A stretch of 64,000 nucleotides of DNA from NCBI GenBank assembly GCA_041392475.1, contig JAWKLZ010000002.1:930001-994000 (forward strand). The letters run 5' to 3'. The DNA is from Chitinophagales bacterium (GTDB lineage: Bacteria; Bacteroidota; Bacteroidia; Chitinophagales; UBA2359). Made by a program: the position numbers and the translations under genes. Positions 63,977-64,000 of this stretch are shown piece by piece. Under the pieces are notes generated by a model. That model did not search any database. It was not told the origin of the DNA and saw nothing but the letters and a program-made list of their open reading frames with translations. Position 1 is the stretch's first letter; every line of letters starts with the position of its first letter.

Positions 63977-64000
63977 TTATTTTGTTTTGAAGGCTTTGAC
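63977..64000 (-). CDS. Possible C-terminus of a minus-strand gene outside the window
   Basis: The minus strand reads VKAFKTK then TAA at 63977-63979, and a minus-strand terminator stands 45 bp further on. The basic end would fit a type IX sorting-domain terminus, but only seven codons are visible. Confidence 0.3.
   Translation of the reverse strand, partial: VKAFKTK

Noticed and set aside
1..64000. tRNA and rRNA genes
   Set aside because: No cloverleaf-like or rRNA-like stretches were recognised by eye; a tRNAscan/Rfam run would be needed to exclude them fully.

Overview
The window looks like the chromosome of a member of the Bacteroidota. The evidence is an alternative complex III operon (actABC), a type IX secretion C-terminal sorting domain, TonB-dependent receptor and DUF6787/DUF6435-type genes, many lipoproteins, and -7 boxes of the Bacteroidota form TAnnTTTG. 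The gene set and the style of the intergenic repeats suggest something near Saprospiria/Chitinophagia, but the class cannot be fixed from this sequence. No rRNA, tRNA or CRISPR array was seen.

Layout. 1-6 kb: actA-actB-actC (minus strand, actC cut by the window edge), the quinol:cytochrome c oxidoreductase of an aerobic respiratory chain. 6.3-8.2 kb: a small membrane protein and a large lipoprotein. 8.4-16.0 kb: a tight minus-strand operon of a SNF2-family translocase, two tandem paralogues of about 600 aa that resemble the XPB/Ssl2-type helicase-associated domain, and mtnA (methionine salvage). 16.5-17.2 kb: scar with a transposase tail and a truncated ORF. 17.4-19.0 kb: a secreted three-repeat DUF11 protein. 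19.1-21.6 kb: cydA-cydB (cytochrome bd). 21.7-29.6 kb: an island of orphan RHS core-tip/toxin/immunity modules packed between cydA and ctaA. 29.7-30.7 kb: ctaA (heme A synthase). 30.9-35.2 kb: YugP-like peptidase, Gfo/Idh/MocA oxidoreductase, M28 peptidase and a Bat-type membrane protein. 35.3-41.1 kb: the rod-shape operon mreB-mreC-mreD-mrdA-rodA. 41.4-42.0 kb: three very small genes. 42.6-47.9 kb: C-terminal processing protease, hemW, BamA/TamA-like porin-fold protein. 48.4-54.4 kb: phosphofructokinase, TonB-dependent receptor, rpe, alpha/beta hydrolase. 54.5-57.8 kb: small unknown proteins including a tandem secreted pair, then a 2OG-Fe(II) oxygenase. 58.3-60.3 kb: gyrB. 60.5-63.2 kb: an apparently intact MmeI-type (type IIL) restriction-modification enzyme. 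63.2-63.7 kb: a secreted unknown.

How the genes work together. Respiratory genes recur (ACIII, cytochrome bd, heme A synthase), which fits a branched aerobic chain. The RHS island has no full-length RHS gene. It is a series of displaced toxin tips, each starting with a fragment of the conserved core and followed by a putative immunity gene. Several of these immunity proteins carry lipoprotein signals, and two of the toxins carry HExxH zinc-peptidase motifs.

Non-coding structure is unusually informative. Three short non-autonomous elements with terminal inverted repeats and matching target duplications are visible (22658-23108, 56669-56908, 57821-57976). One of them sits between an RHS metallopeptidase toxin and its likely immunity gene. 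A pair of 77-bp inverted-repeat elements with oppositely oriented loops flanks gyrB. A repeat appears to have replaced the native start of the BamA-like gene. The strongest candidates for something undescribed are the SNF2 plus tandem-paralogue operon and the shell-less RHS toxin/immunity array.
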